A DNA stretch of 64,000 bases from Floccularia luteovirens (lineage: Eukaryota > Basidiomycota > Agaricomycetes > Agaricales > Squamanitaceae): the NCBI GenBank assembly GCA_009739215.1, contig VSJF01000005.1, positions 1,364,001 to 1,428,000 of the forward strand. The letters run 5' to 3'. The position numbers and the translations under genes are program-made. Each line of letters begins with the position of its first letter. Positions within the stretch are counted from its first letter, which is position 1. Positions 33,750 to 45,641 of this stretch are shown here, one piece after another. Under the pieces are notes generated by a model. It saw nothing but the letters and a program-made list of their open reading frames with translations. It was not told where the DNA came from and searched no databases.

Positions 33750-35270
33750 ATGTCTTTCTTTATTACTGTTGTCAATCAGGTCACATCTGTCTTCCTCATC
33801 TTATGGTCTGCCATTGGGGGCTTCTTCTCTTCCATGCGTGGTGCATCATGGCTGTTCAAGTCGTCTTCTACGACACGGTCAACAAGTGTTGACCTTGAAG
33901 CTGGGATGGGTGCCACTGAAGGTAAGTAATGAGCACCCTTGTTCGAGGATGATATCTTTAAATATGTACTTGCAGTCGCTGGCAATCCCTTCGCCGCATA
34001 TGGTCAATCACTGTACTCTGATGAGGCTACTCGGCCATGCTCAGTTACTGTCGATCTTGAAAAAGGAAATGTGGTTGACGAATGTAAGCTCCAATTCCGA
34101 ATCATTCCTAGGCTATACTAACTACACTCCCACTACTTTTTAGCCCCTCGAGGCTCTCTAGTTATGGGTGCTCTTGGGGCTGCTCATCGCTCCTTTGCAT
34201 GGGTACGCCTTCCATTGTGGATCGCCAAGTCGGCTCATCCACCATGCCCTTCTGACATTGATCTCGAACGTGGTGAGGCTGACAAGAAAGGCATGTCATA
34301 TCCCATTTATTCTTAGAGTAGTTAACCAACATCGACATATCTTCCAGCCTTCCAGGACTCACTAGCACGTGTCCTTCAACGTATTCCTGATGGGAGCCCA
34401 GAAATTTTTGTCTTTGGAAAGACTAGTATCATTCCTCCACACACTCAAGTTGATCAGAGTGAGTTATACATATGCTTATCCGTACAAGGTTCCTCATGGG
34501 AATAATCTTAGCTCCTAAACCTGCATGTGAAAAGATCCCAACGCGCGACAAGATTGTGGACAACTCCGATGGGTTTGTTGACCTCGGAAAGTTGAAGCAT
34601 ATATATCGCATTAAGCAACAAGGACGACCCAATGGTATGTTAACCTCGATTCTGAAGTAAATCATTATCTCAAACCAATACCACAGCTCCTCTCCCTTCA
34701 ATTCCTCACTCTCCAAGACGCAACTACAAGAAGGGATCTGAGCTCCTTCGCCACCACCGCTATAGGTCTGGGCTCGGCGATGAGCTCCTCAAGTGGACCT
34801 TGGTTGGACAGGGGATTCTTGCCGAGCTTTCACCCCCTCCAAGACCTCAAGACTCTGTGATTCCAACCCTATCGTCTTCCGGACCCGACACTTCCTTTAT
34901 TATCGGTGAGGACGGCAATGACGAAGGCAGCTCTACGATGTCAAACTCAAGTTGCTCTTCTGACGCATCGGTATATTCTCTTGATTCTATGGAGACTGAA
35001 CTCGATTCTCCTCCTGAATCTCCGACCATGAGTGATGAAGATGTTGAAAAGTATGCTCAAGAATTTTCTGTCGTCATCCTGGCTGGAGTAGCTTCCAAAG
35101 GACACCGCAACGGCGAACGCTCACTGTCAGCCTCGATTCGCAAAGAGTTACGTTCTACCGACTTTTCCACGCATTGGCCGAATGTGCACTCCCTGCTGAA
35201 TAATGACAAAGCTCTGCCACTCCGTCTTGTCACAGTACCACCTCAATCAAGACTCGAAACTGGAGTATGA
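33750..35270 (+). CDS. Hypothetical protein, multi-exon, acidic Ser-rich middle
   Basis: I do not recognise this protein. I start at ATG 33750 (MSFFITVVNQVTSVFLILW), which gives a hydrophobic N-terminal segment, possibly one membrane anchor. Exons then join in frame: 33750-33921, 33976 onward, one from about 34144, one from about 34348, one from about 34512, and the last from 34687. Readable parts are DLEKGNVVDE, GSLVMGALGAAHRSFAWVRL, QDSLARVLQRIPDGSPEIFV, DGFVDLGKLKHIYRIKQQGR and KGSELLRHHRYRSGLGDELL, then a long acidic Ser-rich tail (34850-35040). The donor after DKKA appears to be GC (GCATGT) rather than GT. Function unknown. Confidence 0.55.
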
Positions 35271-36420
35271 TGTAGTCATCGTCACGCCACTACTTCATAC
35301 CACTTCAAGGGATCTTTGCTCATTTGTTGTCAAAAACTGTCACGCCGTCGTTGACTTGTACTCTCAATGAGAGTCCTGATCTCCGTAATGGTGACAAATA
35401 CGACGACAATCGGTCTCTTCGAGGTGTATACCCCCCAGTTTGGTCTTGGCTCACTTGGCGAGGTATCTGGCAGCTCTTTATGCAGGAATCTTGTTGGAAG
35501 CTCGTGGCACAGCACAAGCTCTGGAAGTTCTTCATCAAAAGATTAGTTGAAAACTCCGTTCACTACATTGGAAATGTCGCGCGATCTGGAAGCTACTTGG
35601 ACTCTGTTTGAATATCCGGATCTAGAATACGAACGTAGTCGAGGAATCACGGAATATCGATATCGCTGCAGTTCACCTAGTCTTTATCTCGTGAACTGAT
35701 TTGCTTGGTTTTGGTCTCGGTTTCGGTCTTGGTCTTGGTCTTGGTCGCTAGTTGTCGGTTGGAGTGCACGCCGCGATGGGGTACACAATAGTGCTTGTTT
35801 GCCGGTTGGTTCTCGGTCTGGTTATTGTCTCGGTTTTTTGCACGGTCTGCTAGTGGCTCGGTTTCTCGGTTTGCAGTTTGCTCGTGGCCCGGTTTCTCTT
35901 TTTTGCATATTTTGCTCGTGGCTCGGTTTCTCGTATCTTAGTCTGCTCGTGGCTCGTATTTCGATCTCGGAATCCCTTGAACCACTTTGCATGGATATCG
36001 GTTCTATATTCTCTGGTCATTTCTCCTCGTATTTCTCATATTAATTTCATTTCTTGTTTCTCTCGTATGTTTTTATCATAGACAAACACGTAGTTCTTTG
36101 ACAACACATTTTAAAACCCCCGAAATTTGCCAGTGGTCCTGTAAGTTTATTATGTACCAGGAACTTCTAACAGATAAAAAATTCCATACATGGCATGTGT
36201 GGGCAATTCTGGAGCCAATGTCCCTGTAGGTTATGCTGTCAATGGCAATGGCCGTGATGCAGTCACATCATGACGCTATCTGGCCCTGCTCATCGCATTA
36301 ACAGAGCTATCGTTCTGCGATATTCGAAGTATACAAGGTATCCACTGATAGATAACTTGAAGCTCAAATTTTTATTCTAATTATAAATCCTCCTAGTCAA
36401 AACGCACCACACCACTTGTT
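35271..36420. other. Low-complexity intergenic region
   Basis: No gene is supported. At about 35703-35752 a run of imperfect TTGGTCTYGGT hexamer-like repeats occurs. At about 35815-35965 a longer loose repeat of GCTCGTGGCTCGGTTTCTCG units follows. Open frames here only translate the repeats. The final 200 bases precede the first F-box-like gene. Confidence 0.55.
35703..35965. repeat. Imperfect G/T/C-rich tandem repeats
   Basis: The first part is built of short TTGGTC or CGGTTT units, and the second of four or so loose copies of a unit containing CTCGTGGCTCGGTTTCTC. Copies differ by substitutions and small indels, so this is an old, decaying minisatellite rather than a perfect array. Confidence 0.6.
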
Positions 36421-37791
36421 ATGGGACAAGGATTTGAGCTCCCAGGAGAAATAAAAGAGTTAATAATCGACACTCTGGCACAAGGGCTAGACCGGAGTGT
36501 TCGTAGTGACAGAGACGCAAGCTGGCTCACGCTGAAAGCATGCTGTGTCGTTTCCTCCGAACTTCTGCACCATTCACGAAAGCATCTCTTCGCTGCATTG
36601 GTCCTGTCTCCAGGAGGTGACGAACCAAATAAAGAACGTGTAAGAAACCTTGCTACCCTCTTCGAATCAAACACAACCCTTGCACAGTGCGTCCGCACAG
36701 TCACTGTCGTACCATGGTATCGGAAAAGCTCTGGCTTATCGTCTAACAGTCTTTATATGAATGATCCATTCATCCCTCGTATACTCGAGATGCTTTTTAT
36801 GGTGGCAAAATTCAGTTTTGGGTGCCGTTTTTTTCGACATTTTCTGGACAAAACTCGACCATACATTACAGGTTGCAATTGTCAAAATGGTGAGGTCGAG
36901 ACAATTGATTAGCCTTCATTTGTGGAATGTCAAAAAAGTCCCTCTTAGTCTTTTTATGGCAGGTCCAACTCTGAAGGAGCTCAAACTGCAGAGTGTTAGG
37001 TTCAGCACCCATTTAGAGAAGGGCGATATGGCAGCAGAATCATCTCCTAACCACCCTGCACGAGTTGTTTTGCTGAAGGTTGGCTGTTTGATGGGGTCAA
37101 CGCTGAAATCGCTCATTCGGGCCGCCGAATCTGACCATCGTTACATTGATATCTTACACTTGCGGTCCTTCTCAGCTGAAATATGCTCAGTTGTGGATAT
37201 CAAAACGATGGCGGAGATATTGAATAACCTTGGGTCAACTCTGCAACACCTACATCTCTCCGTCGAGTCTATCCAGCACTTGTTAGTATATCTCTACAAT
37301 ATGGTTAAACAAATATTGATCCCTGCGCTTCTAGAGCATTTACACCACCCTTCAACGATCTCAACTTAATATGCTTGGGTGGCCTCCCCTCTCTGAAGAC
37401 CCTCTCCCTTGAAGTAAACACCTTCTCCGAAGACGCGTACATCCCACATGGACTGATTCATTTGTTCAAATTTGGAAGCACCTCAGTCGAAAAAATTCGC
37501 CTTCAGATTGGTGTCGCAAACACAATTACGGGGTCTCAGTTCATTCCTGAACATGGGTGGAATGGATGGAAAGAGCTTGACCAGGCACTAGCGTCTCCGC
37601 AGTTTACTGCACTACAGACGGTGAAGATAATCATAGTATTTGGCTTTTTAAGCATGCGGGGCTCCCTACCGAAGGACGGCCAGTATGCTGACGACTCTAA
37701 GTGCCAGAAGTGTGCTGCCATTCGCAGTATGTTACCAAGTTTGACGTCCTTGAAGACCATAGATTTCGGTATCTCCATGGTTGGGGACTGA
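36421..37791 (+). pseudogene. F-box-like protein copy 1, frameshifted
   Basis: Paralog of the next gene. It starts MGQGFELPGEIKELIIDTLA, an F-box-like N-terminal helix pair as in Agaricomycete F-box families, followed by CVVSSELLHHSRKHLFAAL and a C-terminal part with LRR-like Leu spacing (LISLHLWNVKKVPLSLF, LKELKLQSVRF, LPSLKTLSLEVN). A one-base shift near 36835-36855 moves the reading from one frame to another, since the equivalent region of the second copy is continuous. A second exon begins near 37371 after a GTTAGT donor, in the same place as in copy 2. Likely a pseudogene unless the indel is a sequencing error. F-box proteins choose substrates for SCF ubiquitin ligases. Confidence 0.6.
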
Positions 37792-38138
37792 TAACCTCTG
37801 TCCAGTCCATTGATTTACGTTATCTTCTCTTCCACTCTTCACCAATCGTAGCATTTTGGTACTACCCCACACGTACCTTCTTGAGTGCGATATGTCAGAA
37901 CTGTTGCGCAGATCTTACTACCTGTAATTCAGCCTTTTGCTACGAGGACAAACCAACTTGTAATCTCACTTCCGCTTCAATTGTGATAACCACTTTTCCT
38001 TACATAATCCAACGAAGTCTTGTCAGCTCACACAACATCGCTAGCAATTTTAATTATCAGTGACTCGTGAGTATCATTATATGTGTGTGCCAGCAGATTG
38101 AAAAACTGTATGCTAAACTGATTCCTAAAAGTTAAGTC
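37792..38138. other. Spacer between the F-box-like paralogs
   Basis: No gene seen. An open frame at 37701-38063 is only an overlap in another frame. The spacer presumably carries the 3' end of copy 1 and the promoter of copy 2. Confidence 0.5.
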
Positions 38139-39512
38139 ATGGCGCAGAAGTCTGATCTTCCAGGAGAGATAAAGGAATTGATCATAGACGCACTAGCACA
38201 GGGATTGGATGAAAATACTGACAGCGACATAACTCTATGCTGTTCTGCATTGAATGCCTGCTCTGTCGTTTCCTCCGAATTTCTACATTACTCCAGAAAG
38301 TATCTCTTTGCCACCATAACTATATACCCAGGAGGAGATGGATACAGGAGGGGTCGTGTACAAAATCTTGCTATGCTCTTTGAATCGGACGCGATGACTG
38401 CGCGGTGTGTCCGAGAAGTCACAATAGGAGCACCCTATAAGCTAGGTTCAAGACGGGTATTACCTGATCGTGACGTCCCTCGCTTGCTTGAATCACTTCC
38501 GACAGTGAAGAGGTTCGGTATTGGGTGTCAGTATGGTTATGCAACCTGGGGACAATTAGGGATTATGTTACAACTCGCGATTGTCAAATTGGTGATGTCA
38601 AATAATTTGACTAGCCTTCGATTGTGGAAAATGAGGAACGTCCCTCTTAATCTTATCATTCCAGGTTCTGCTCTGAGGGTGCTCGAACTACGGAGTGTTA
38701 ATATTGACACGCGCATGGATCTCGCGGTTGTAGGAACAGAATTCAACTCGTTGCAGTGGGATAACCAACAGCTCAACGCCCAGCTTACATCGTTAAGGGT
38801 CGGATATGGATTAGAGCCAGTTGGGGGATCGCTTGCCAATGTTGCGGGGCTGACTCGATATCATCTAGATCTGGACATCTTTCATACATTGCCCTTCTCA
38901 GCTATCAAGTCTTTCTCAGCTGACATTTGTTCAATTAACGATATCGAAATGATCACAAAGATGTTCTCCCACCTCAAGTTCACTCTGCAAGACCTGCACC
39001 TCTGCGTTAAACATTTCCTATATTTGTGGGTATAATTCATGTCATTCTGAGCGACACTATCCTGACGCCAATTTACCAGATCTATTCGACCGCCCTTCGA
39101 AGATCTTAACCAAATATGTTTAGATGAACTCCCTTGCTTGAAAACCATATCCCTAGAAACAGACTACACTCCTCCAGATGCAAGCGTTCCACACTGGCTG
39201 ATATATCTAATCAAGTTTAAGTCCAACTCGAAAGTTGAAAAGATTCAACTTGGCATGTGGTTCTTTCCGCATTTCGAGTTCCTGCCGGAAAATGGATGGC
39301 GGGAACTAGACCACGCGCTTACATCAATTCCGACATTACGAACAGTGATATTGACCGTGAAGTTGTGCATGACTGAGCACCCTCAGATGGCGAGGCACGA
39401 GCTGTGCGACCTGAGCAATCAGAAAGGACATGTCTTTCGCAAACTATTACCAGGGTTGTCATCCTTGAGGAACGTATTTTCCAGGCTTTCAGTGATGGGT
39501 TGTTATGAATAG
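38139..39512 (+). CDS. F-box-like / LRR-like protein copy 2
   Basis: Two exons, 38139-39025 and 39080-39512, joined with a GTGGGT donor and a TTACCAG acceptor, give 439 residues. The N-terminus MAQKSDLPGEIKELIIDALA resembles the F-box helices of basidiomycete F-box families (LP-x-E-I-x2-LIID). It is followed by CSVVSSEFLHYSRKYLFA and repeated Leu-rich strands (LTSLRLWKMRNVPLNLI, LRVLELRSVNI, LTSLRVGYGLEP, LQDLHLCVKHFL, LPCLKTISLETD and LPGLSSLRNVFS). This fits a divergent F-box plus LRR-like substrate-binding domain. It is a tandem duplicate of the frameshifted gene upstream. The F-box assignment rests on pattern only. Confidence 0.65.
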
Positions 39513-39930
39513 TTCATTAGACAGGCTGTCAGGTTCGATATCCACTATGCACGACGTCAGAATATGACATTCTCATGATTCATTGATAGCTCATCCCACT
39601 CCTTGGTACACACATTGCAAATTGCCGGTTCTTTTCTTGCTTTACTTCGTATTACTCCAAAGTTTGAGTTAACAATCTAAATGATAAGCTAATGGTAAGG
39701 TGGTGGTTATAAAACTCTAAAAGATCTTCCTCAGATGGCAATTCATTGCTTTCAACTACTTGTGTTGGTATGGTCCAATTGTTTTTTTTACACGTTGTAG
39801 CATATGGTATTCCATAATTTTGTACTATAACTGCGGTGTGCTCGGTTTTTGAGGTTCGAAATACATCGTACATATATGTGCGAAGAACAATAACACATAT
39901 ATCCTCTTAGTTCTTACTGCTTACTGCCAT
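39513..39930. other. Convergent intergenic region, no gene seen
   Basis: Lies between the convergent 3' ends of the F-box-like gene and the hydratase. One 73-codon minus-strand open frame at 39652-39873 has no features. Confidence 0.5.
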
Positions 39931-41255
39931 CTACAATTTCGATGACTCTCGAGGCTTTGCAACATAAGCGACACCGCCGCCTAAAACGATTTTACCTGTA
40001 TCCAGATTCTTTGTAACAAACGTCACTTCGGTTGTGCCCTTTGGACCTGGACCAACCTCCCATGCACTGGTCTCAAGCGAGTCTCCGGGTTTTACAGGTG
40101 AGGTGAATCGTACTCCAAATAGACGAAGTGATTTAGGCGACCCGCCTCCTACTGTTTTAATCAAAGCGCGAGCGGCGAAACCAAATGTTGAGAGACCATG
40201 GAGAATAACACCACCAAATCCAGCTGCTTTACCAATGCTGGGGTCTATTATAACAAAGAGATTCAAATTCTATGCTAATAATAGATTGCATTACGGGCTC
40301 ACCGATGTGAAGAGGGTTGTAATCACCACTGAGACGGAAGATTAACGCTTGTTCAGTTGAGGTCTTCTCGGTGACTACCCAGTCAGGTTTACGATTTGGA
40401 ATGGGGTGACCTTGCGGCGGACCCGCAATAAACTTGGAGAACTTCTCGCCTGTGGCCTTGGCACCAAGGTTGAATGAAGAACCCTGTGGTATCGTTTCGT
40501 TCGTTAAGCGGTGTCTTCGCTTAGTTAAAAAGGGAACTACTAACATAAAGTTTAGCATATACGTCGCCATTGGGGTCTACGAGCTTGTTTTCTGATGTTA
40601 AGATGATGCCGCTCTCTTTAGAGGTCAAAAATGAGAAGTCGATAGGCGTAGGGGCAAAGACTGGAACGTACTATTTTCCACAACCCCTGTATACCGTGAT
40701 TTCCAGGTCCACCCGGAGCCACTAACCAATGGCAACTCTTTGATTATTTCAATAGATTGCGTTGCGTGTACCTATTACTAAATTCAGTATACGTCATGAA
40801 TACATATTTCACGGGCGTACTGACAACACGATTGGGGTTGAGTGTGGGTAGCCCCGGGATAGGTCTGTCTTTGAAACGTTCTGCAAACAGATTTACATCT
40901 TGATCTGTGCGCTTGAACGACAAAACCACGGGGTAGGTTGGAAGGGCAGCGAATTCTTTATGCAGCTCTATTTCAATGTATTACTTTAGCATCCGTTCGT
41001 CTTTGAACAATGTCGGTAATTTGAAGACTTGGGGAGTGTTAGATGACTTGGGTGATGTAAACTCACCATATACAAATTGTAGCTCATCAGTTTTCGCTCC
41101 TACACCGACAGCGTATGTGAGTAAATCACGCTTATTCCATGAGACCTAGCATTCCGGAACTGAGTACTCCATCCATGCTTTCTCTTAATAATGGAAAAAC
41201 ATACGGGTGTGTCGGGAAGAGTGTGGCCAACTACTTGCGCAAGATCGCCTGCCAT
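39931..41255 (-). CDS. Enoyl-CoA hydratase 2 (MaoC-type), peroxisomal beta-oxidation
   Basis: Hot-dog-fold hydratase 2, equivalent to the C-terminal hydratase part of fungal Fox2, hydrating trans-2-enoyl-CoA to (R)-3-hydroxyacyl-CoA. Start at 41255 (MAGDLAQVVGHTLPDTP). About seven exons join in frame: VSWNKRDLLTYAVGVGA, ELHKEFAALPTYPVVLSF, VHATQSIEIIKELPLVSG, SGIILTSENKLVDPNG and GEKFSKFIAGPPQGHPIP. The catalytic signature LSGDYNPLHIDPSIGKAAGF is split by an intron (GTGAGC donor near 40300) and continues GGVILHGLSTFGFA. The C-terminus ends in SKL before the stop, a classical type 1 peroxisomal targeting signal. The length is about 310 residues, so it is a stand-alone hydratase without the dehydrogenase units. 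Confidence 0.9.
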
Positions 41256-42020
41256 GTCGTGGATTCGATTATATAGAGTGGGACTGAGATAGTTTTAGTG
41301 AGAGAGAGTTAAGGGGCCTAAAGATATACCGAAGCCTGCCCGGCTACCCCGGCTATGTGAACGAGCGTCACATGTTTTTCTCCCTTCATTTATGGGGTAT
41401 TTTATTTGTATACATATCGTCAAACTCTGCATAGGATACATATCTTAACCTTGGTTCCAAACTGCTACTAGCGACGTCTCCCACTGGGGCTTGTGCGATT
41501 TAGCTCGGATCACGAAGTATAAGCATTCTGGTGCCTGAGAACATTCCGATCTGGACAAATGCGGGGCATAAAACTTTGTTCATAACCATGGCCGGACTCT
41601 AATTTTCTGATAGTCATAATGATTGACCACAGCTTATGCGCTTACGGGCCATGAGTTATTTACGCTTGGGATATCTATGAAATTTAATCCTCTTCCACAA
41701 CTCGTGTATTAACATGATGCTGTTACAGGTAATTGATGGGCATGGGCAATTAGGTATTGGCAATACGCGCGTACGCAGCTGAGTCCTGTTGCAACATGGT
41801 GTGAATCGTTGATTCAATAATTCGTGGTTACAAGCCATTCAAGCAATTTTTACCTGCGATCTGAAGAGATCTGTCCAATTAGTGGCGAATCATACTGAGA
41901 AGTTCAACCGATCACATGATCGTATATTAATTAGCTTTCGACGCGTTTATTTTGTGCTTTCATCCCTGTAACTGTAACCACTACGCATACCTAACAAACC
42001 TCCACTCTAATTCTTTGACG
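41256..42020. promoter_or_regulatory. Divergent intergenic region, hydratase / SNF2
   Basis: Head-to-head spacer of about 0.76 kb between the hydratase (minus) and the SNF2 gene (plus). It contains no supported gene and must hold both promoters. I can pick out no specific factor site with confidence. Confidence 0.45.
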
Positions 42021-45000
42021 ATGCCAGTTGAACGACTGTCAGTTGCACCTCTTGTTCTTTCAGCTATAAGAAAGTAGCTTGACACCTTGTATAAATCTAG
42101 ACGTCAACAACTTGCAAATGACATAAATCTGTATCCAGAACTTGCAAGCAAGCGCAAAGCCACTCCAGAGATCATAGTGCGTCAATGATTGTACTTGAAA
42201 ATTTCTCGTCTCACCGACGAACAGACTATATCATCCACTGCCACAACAAACTCTGCACCATCTGCACCAGCGCGCCCTGCCACAAAACACGGACCGATTA
42301 GATATGTTTTATCATCAGATGAAGACGATGCAGAAGACCAAGAGGATGAATTAGATGCCAGTTCACCGTGAGTCATGTAATGTAAAGAAGTATTCGTGGT
42401 TTGACAAATTAATATAGTGAATCTGTTGAGATTCTGGCCTCAGAAAATCGTCCAAAGAATGTACTACCATCAATTACAGCTCCCAAGAGACCTTTTGGCT
42501 CTGGAATCCCTATACATGTACCCTCAAACCGTGACCGCCAGCCGATGCCGGGTAATTACAACAGTCGAAGGAAACAAGATGACGATGAAACACTCATTCT
42601 CCCTCCAACGACCCCATACGACAATTTATATGCCTCACCAGAAGAGACGGAAAAGGCTCTGCGTGATCTTATGAGCGGAGGTATGAACGAGGATGCGGAA
42701 GTGGAACTTAGACCCGAAGATGCGTTTGTTGAAGGGTTTAAAGAAGGAATCACTCTACTTCCTCATCAAATCTTGGGACGCACTTGGATGCGAGATCGTG
42801 AAGATTTGACAAAGAAAAGGACGGGAGGAATTCTCGCGGATGACATGGGGTTTGTTCATTCGACTCAAATTTGAATAACATTGTTATGTTGACAACCAAT
42901 TTTTAGTCTCGGAAAGACCATACAGACCTTGACTCGGATTGTTGAGGGACGTGCGCGGAAATCAGATAAAGAAGATGGCTGGGCTGCTACAACACTGTAT
43001 GTGAACGACTATTCATTCATACAAATACCTGATCATTGTTTGATCAGTGTTGTCTGTCCACTGGCACTGGTTGGTCAGTGGGCTGATGAAATAATAAAAA
43101 TGACAAAAGGTTTGGTTGCTGTCAAACATCAAGGGACTTCTAGAACCGATGGTTAGGCTTTGCGCATCTCCTGACTTAATGGTCGTCTAAATGTTCTTTT
43201 GCAGACCCTGCGATGCTAAGAAAAGCACATATTGTCATAACAACATACGATACCCTTAAATCTGAATACGAATCATATTCTGGTTCTGCAAAAGATGAAT
43301 CGGGGTCAAAGGCTAAAACTAAAGTCAAAACTAAAACCAAGAAAACTGAAGCTGATTCTGACGACGAGGGGTCTTCAGGAGAACATTTCGGTCGTACACT
43401 TGCGAAGGATAAAGAGAAGAAAGCTAAAGCCAAGAAATGTGCATTGTTCCAGGTTCGGTGGTGGCGCATCGTTCTCGGTTTGTCCGAAAGTGACTCTACT
43501 TTTGCTATCATTCATTTCAAATTATAGACGAGGCACACAATATAAAGAACCAGAAAACGAAAGGGGCGATTGCTTGTTATGCTCTCGAGAGCAAATTCAA
43601 GTGGTGCTTGACGGGTACACCAATGTGAGAATTATCAGGAATTAGTTTTTTGTTGTCTACTGATCATAAACCCTTATAGGCAGAACAATGTAACAGAACT
43701 ATACTCTCTGTTGAAATTCTTACGGATCAAACCTCTATCACACTGGGACACATTTAAATCTCAAATTGCTGATCCGGTGAACAGAGGAAGGGGTGCTGGT
43801 GCTGCTATGAAAAGATTACAAGTAAGTATGCATTTTTTTTGTGAAGGTTACGCTGCTGAACAACTGCCAAAGGTCGTCTTGAAAGCGATCATGTTGCGAC
43901 GTAGGAAAGACCAGAGCCTCAATGGAAGGATACTAATAGAGCTTCCGAAACGCAACGTCACTGTTATTTCCTGTCCCTTCGATACTAACGAGAAGGTCTT
44001 CTATGATGCATTGGAAAACAAGATGGACAGCGTAATCAAAAAGCTCATGGGGGAAGAGGGTAAAAATAAGTATATCTCAGTCTTGGTGTTGCTGCTTCGT
44101 TTGCGTCAAGGTTTGGATTCTATCTCGTTGATGACGATATAGCTCTTATTGAATTTCCTAGCTTGCAACCATCCCATGCTTGTTAATAAAGACTACAAAG
44201 CAGACATGGAGGCAATTGAACCTAAATCTGCACCCAAAGGAACGAATGACGGAGGTGCTGACGCTGATGACCTTGCCAATGCTTTTGGACAGCTTGGTGT
44301 CACCCGCAAATGCCAATTATGTACCATCGAGTGAGTTTCTGTTCTATTGAAAAAATTTCGGATTACCTCAACAGATATTTTACAGGATTGAAGGCGACAA
44401 TTGTGGGACTGGAGAATGGAAAGCATATTGTCTCCAATGCGTTCCTTTGGCGAAGCAAGCCAAAAAAGGGGATAGCGAACGCCCTGCCTCTGCAAAAATC
44501 CGTATGATCCTCAAGTTGCTTGCAGAAGTCGATGAGCGATCCGGCGGAAAAGAAAAAACAATCATATTCTCTCAGTTTACATCGATGCTTGATCTCCTCG
44601 AACCATTTTTGAAAGAAGAAGGGATTCGATTCGTTCGTTGTACGTTATTTCTTTTGACTTTAATTCCCGTTATTAATGTTAGGCAGATGATGGATCAATG
44701 TCAACGGATGCACGTGAAAGATCACTCGAAGCAATCAAAAGTAACCCGGCAACACGTGTGATTTTAATATCTTTCAAGGCTGGAAGTACTGGTATGGCCT
44801 CCTGCATAGTTGCTGTTTTATTGGCTTATATAGCATTTGTTGGGCAGGTCTAAACCTGACGGCTTGCAATAACGTTATTTTAGTGGATTTATGGTGGAAT
44901 CCTGCTCTAGAGGTCTCTATTTTGATTGATTATCATAATCTTAGCGTTCATTTAACCCGTCTCCCTGAACAGGACCAGGCATTTGACCGGGCACATCGCT

Positions 45001-45264
45001 TTGGACAAACGCGGGACGTGAATATTTTCAAGCTGAAGATAGATAACACGGTCGAAGATCGTATATTAGCCGTAATGATCCTTTCTTTTCATTTTCGGCT
45101 ATGAGGGGTTTGTTAATCCGTTATTTCAATAGTTGCAAGACAAAAAGCGCATCTTGGCCGCAGCTGCATTGAGTGGAGATAAGATCAAGAACATGCGTCT
45201 TGGTATGGATGACCTACTCGCACTATTTAGGCCTGGAGGCAGGGACGAAGATGAGGAGGACTAG
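42021..45264 (+). CDS. SNF2-family ATPase/helicase-like protein
   Basis: Chromatin or DNA-repair type SNF2 ATPase in the nucleus. In order I see an acidic N-terminus ([14 protein letters not shown]), [12 protein letters not shown], motif [16 protein letters not shown] (exon junction near 42850), [15 protein letters not shown], motif [10 protein letters not shown] (about 43530) and motif III LTGTPMQNN. Then come [23 protein letters not shown] and [13 protein letters not shown] Cys cluster CQLC...NC...YCLQC follows, then [47 protein letters not shown] and [21 protein letters not shown] Lys-rich insert (about 43290-43440) lies between motifs Ia and II. About fifteen exons stay in frame. The first exon is uncertain: ATG 42021 is followed in frame by a TAG, so a short intron must remove it. 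The subfamily (Rad16/ULS1-like versus other) is not decided. Confidence 0.88.
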
Positions 45265-45641
45265 CATATGATTCGGTTTGAACCTTTCGGAACCGCATTT
45301 ACAATGATGTCAAACGCCACACCCGGAGCCTTTTAAAAATTTCAGGATAAGGAAGTGACTAGACTCGCATAGTTATCTATAGTAATCTGTACATAGGCAT
45401 TATACGGATACTCTGGGGAGTGAGATGATACCTGATTTGGAGTGATGAGGAATGATTCCCACGTCTGATACAAGATGTATGATGGTCACTGTCTGGCTCT
45501 CCGTCGCACGTCCATTACTGTTTCATTTCTTCTCTTCTTATTATCTCTTCTTCCCCTGCCTTGTACTTTTATTGGCGCCGTTTGTTGTGCTGTCTGGACA
45601 TGGACAATTTCTAATTTCTTGCTTCGACTCCTACGATCATC

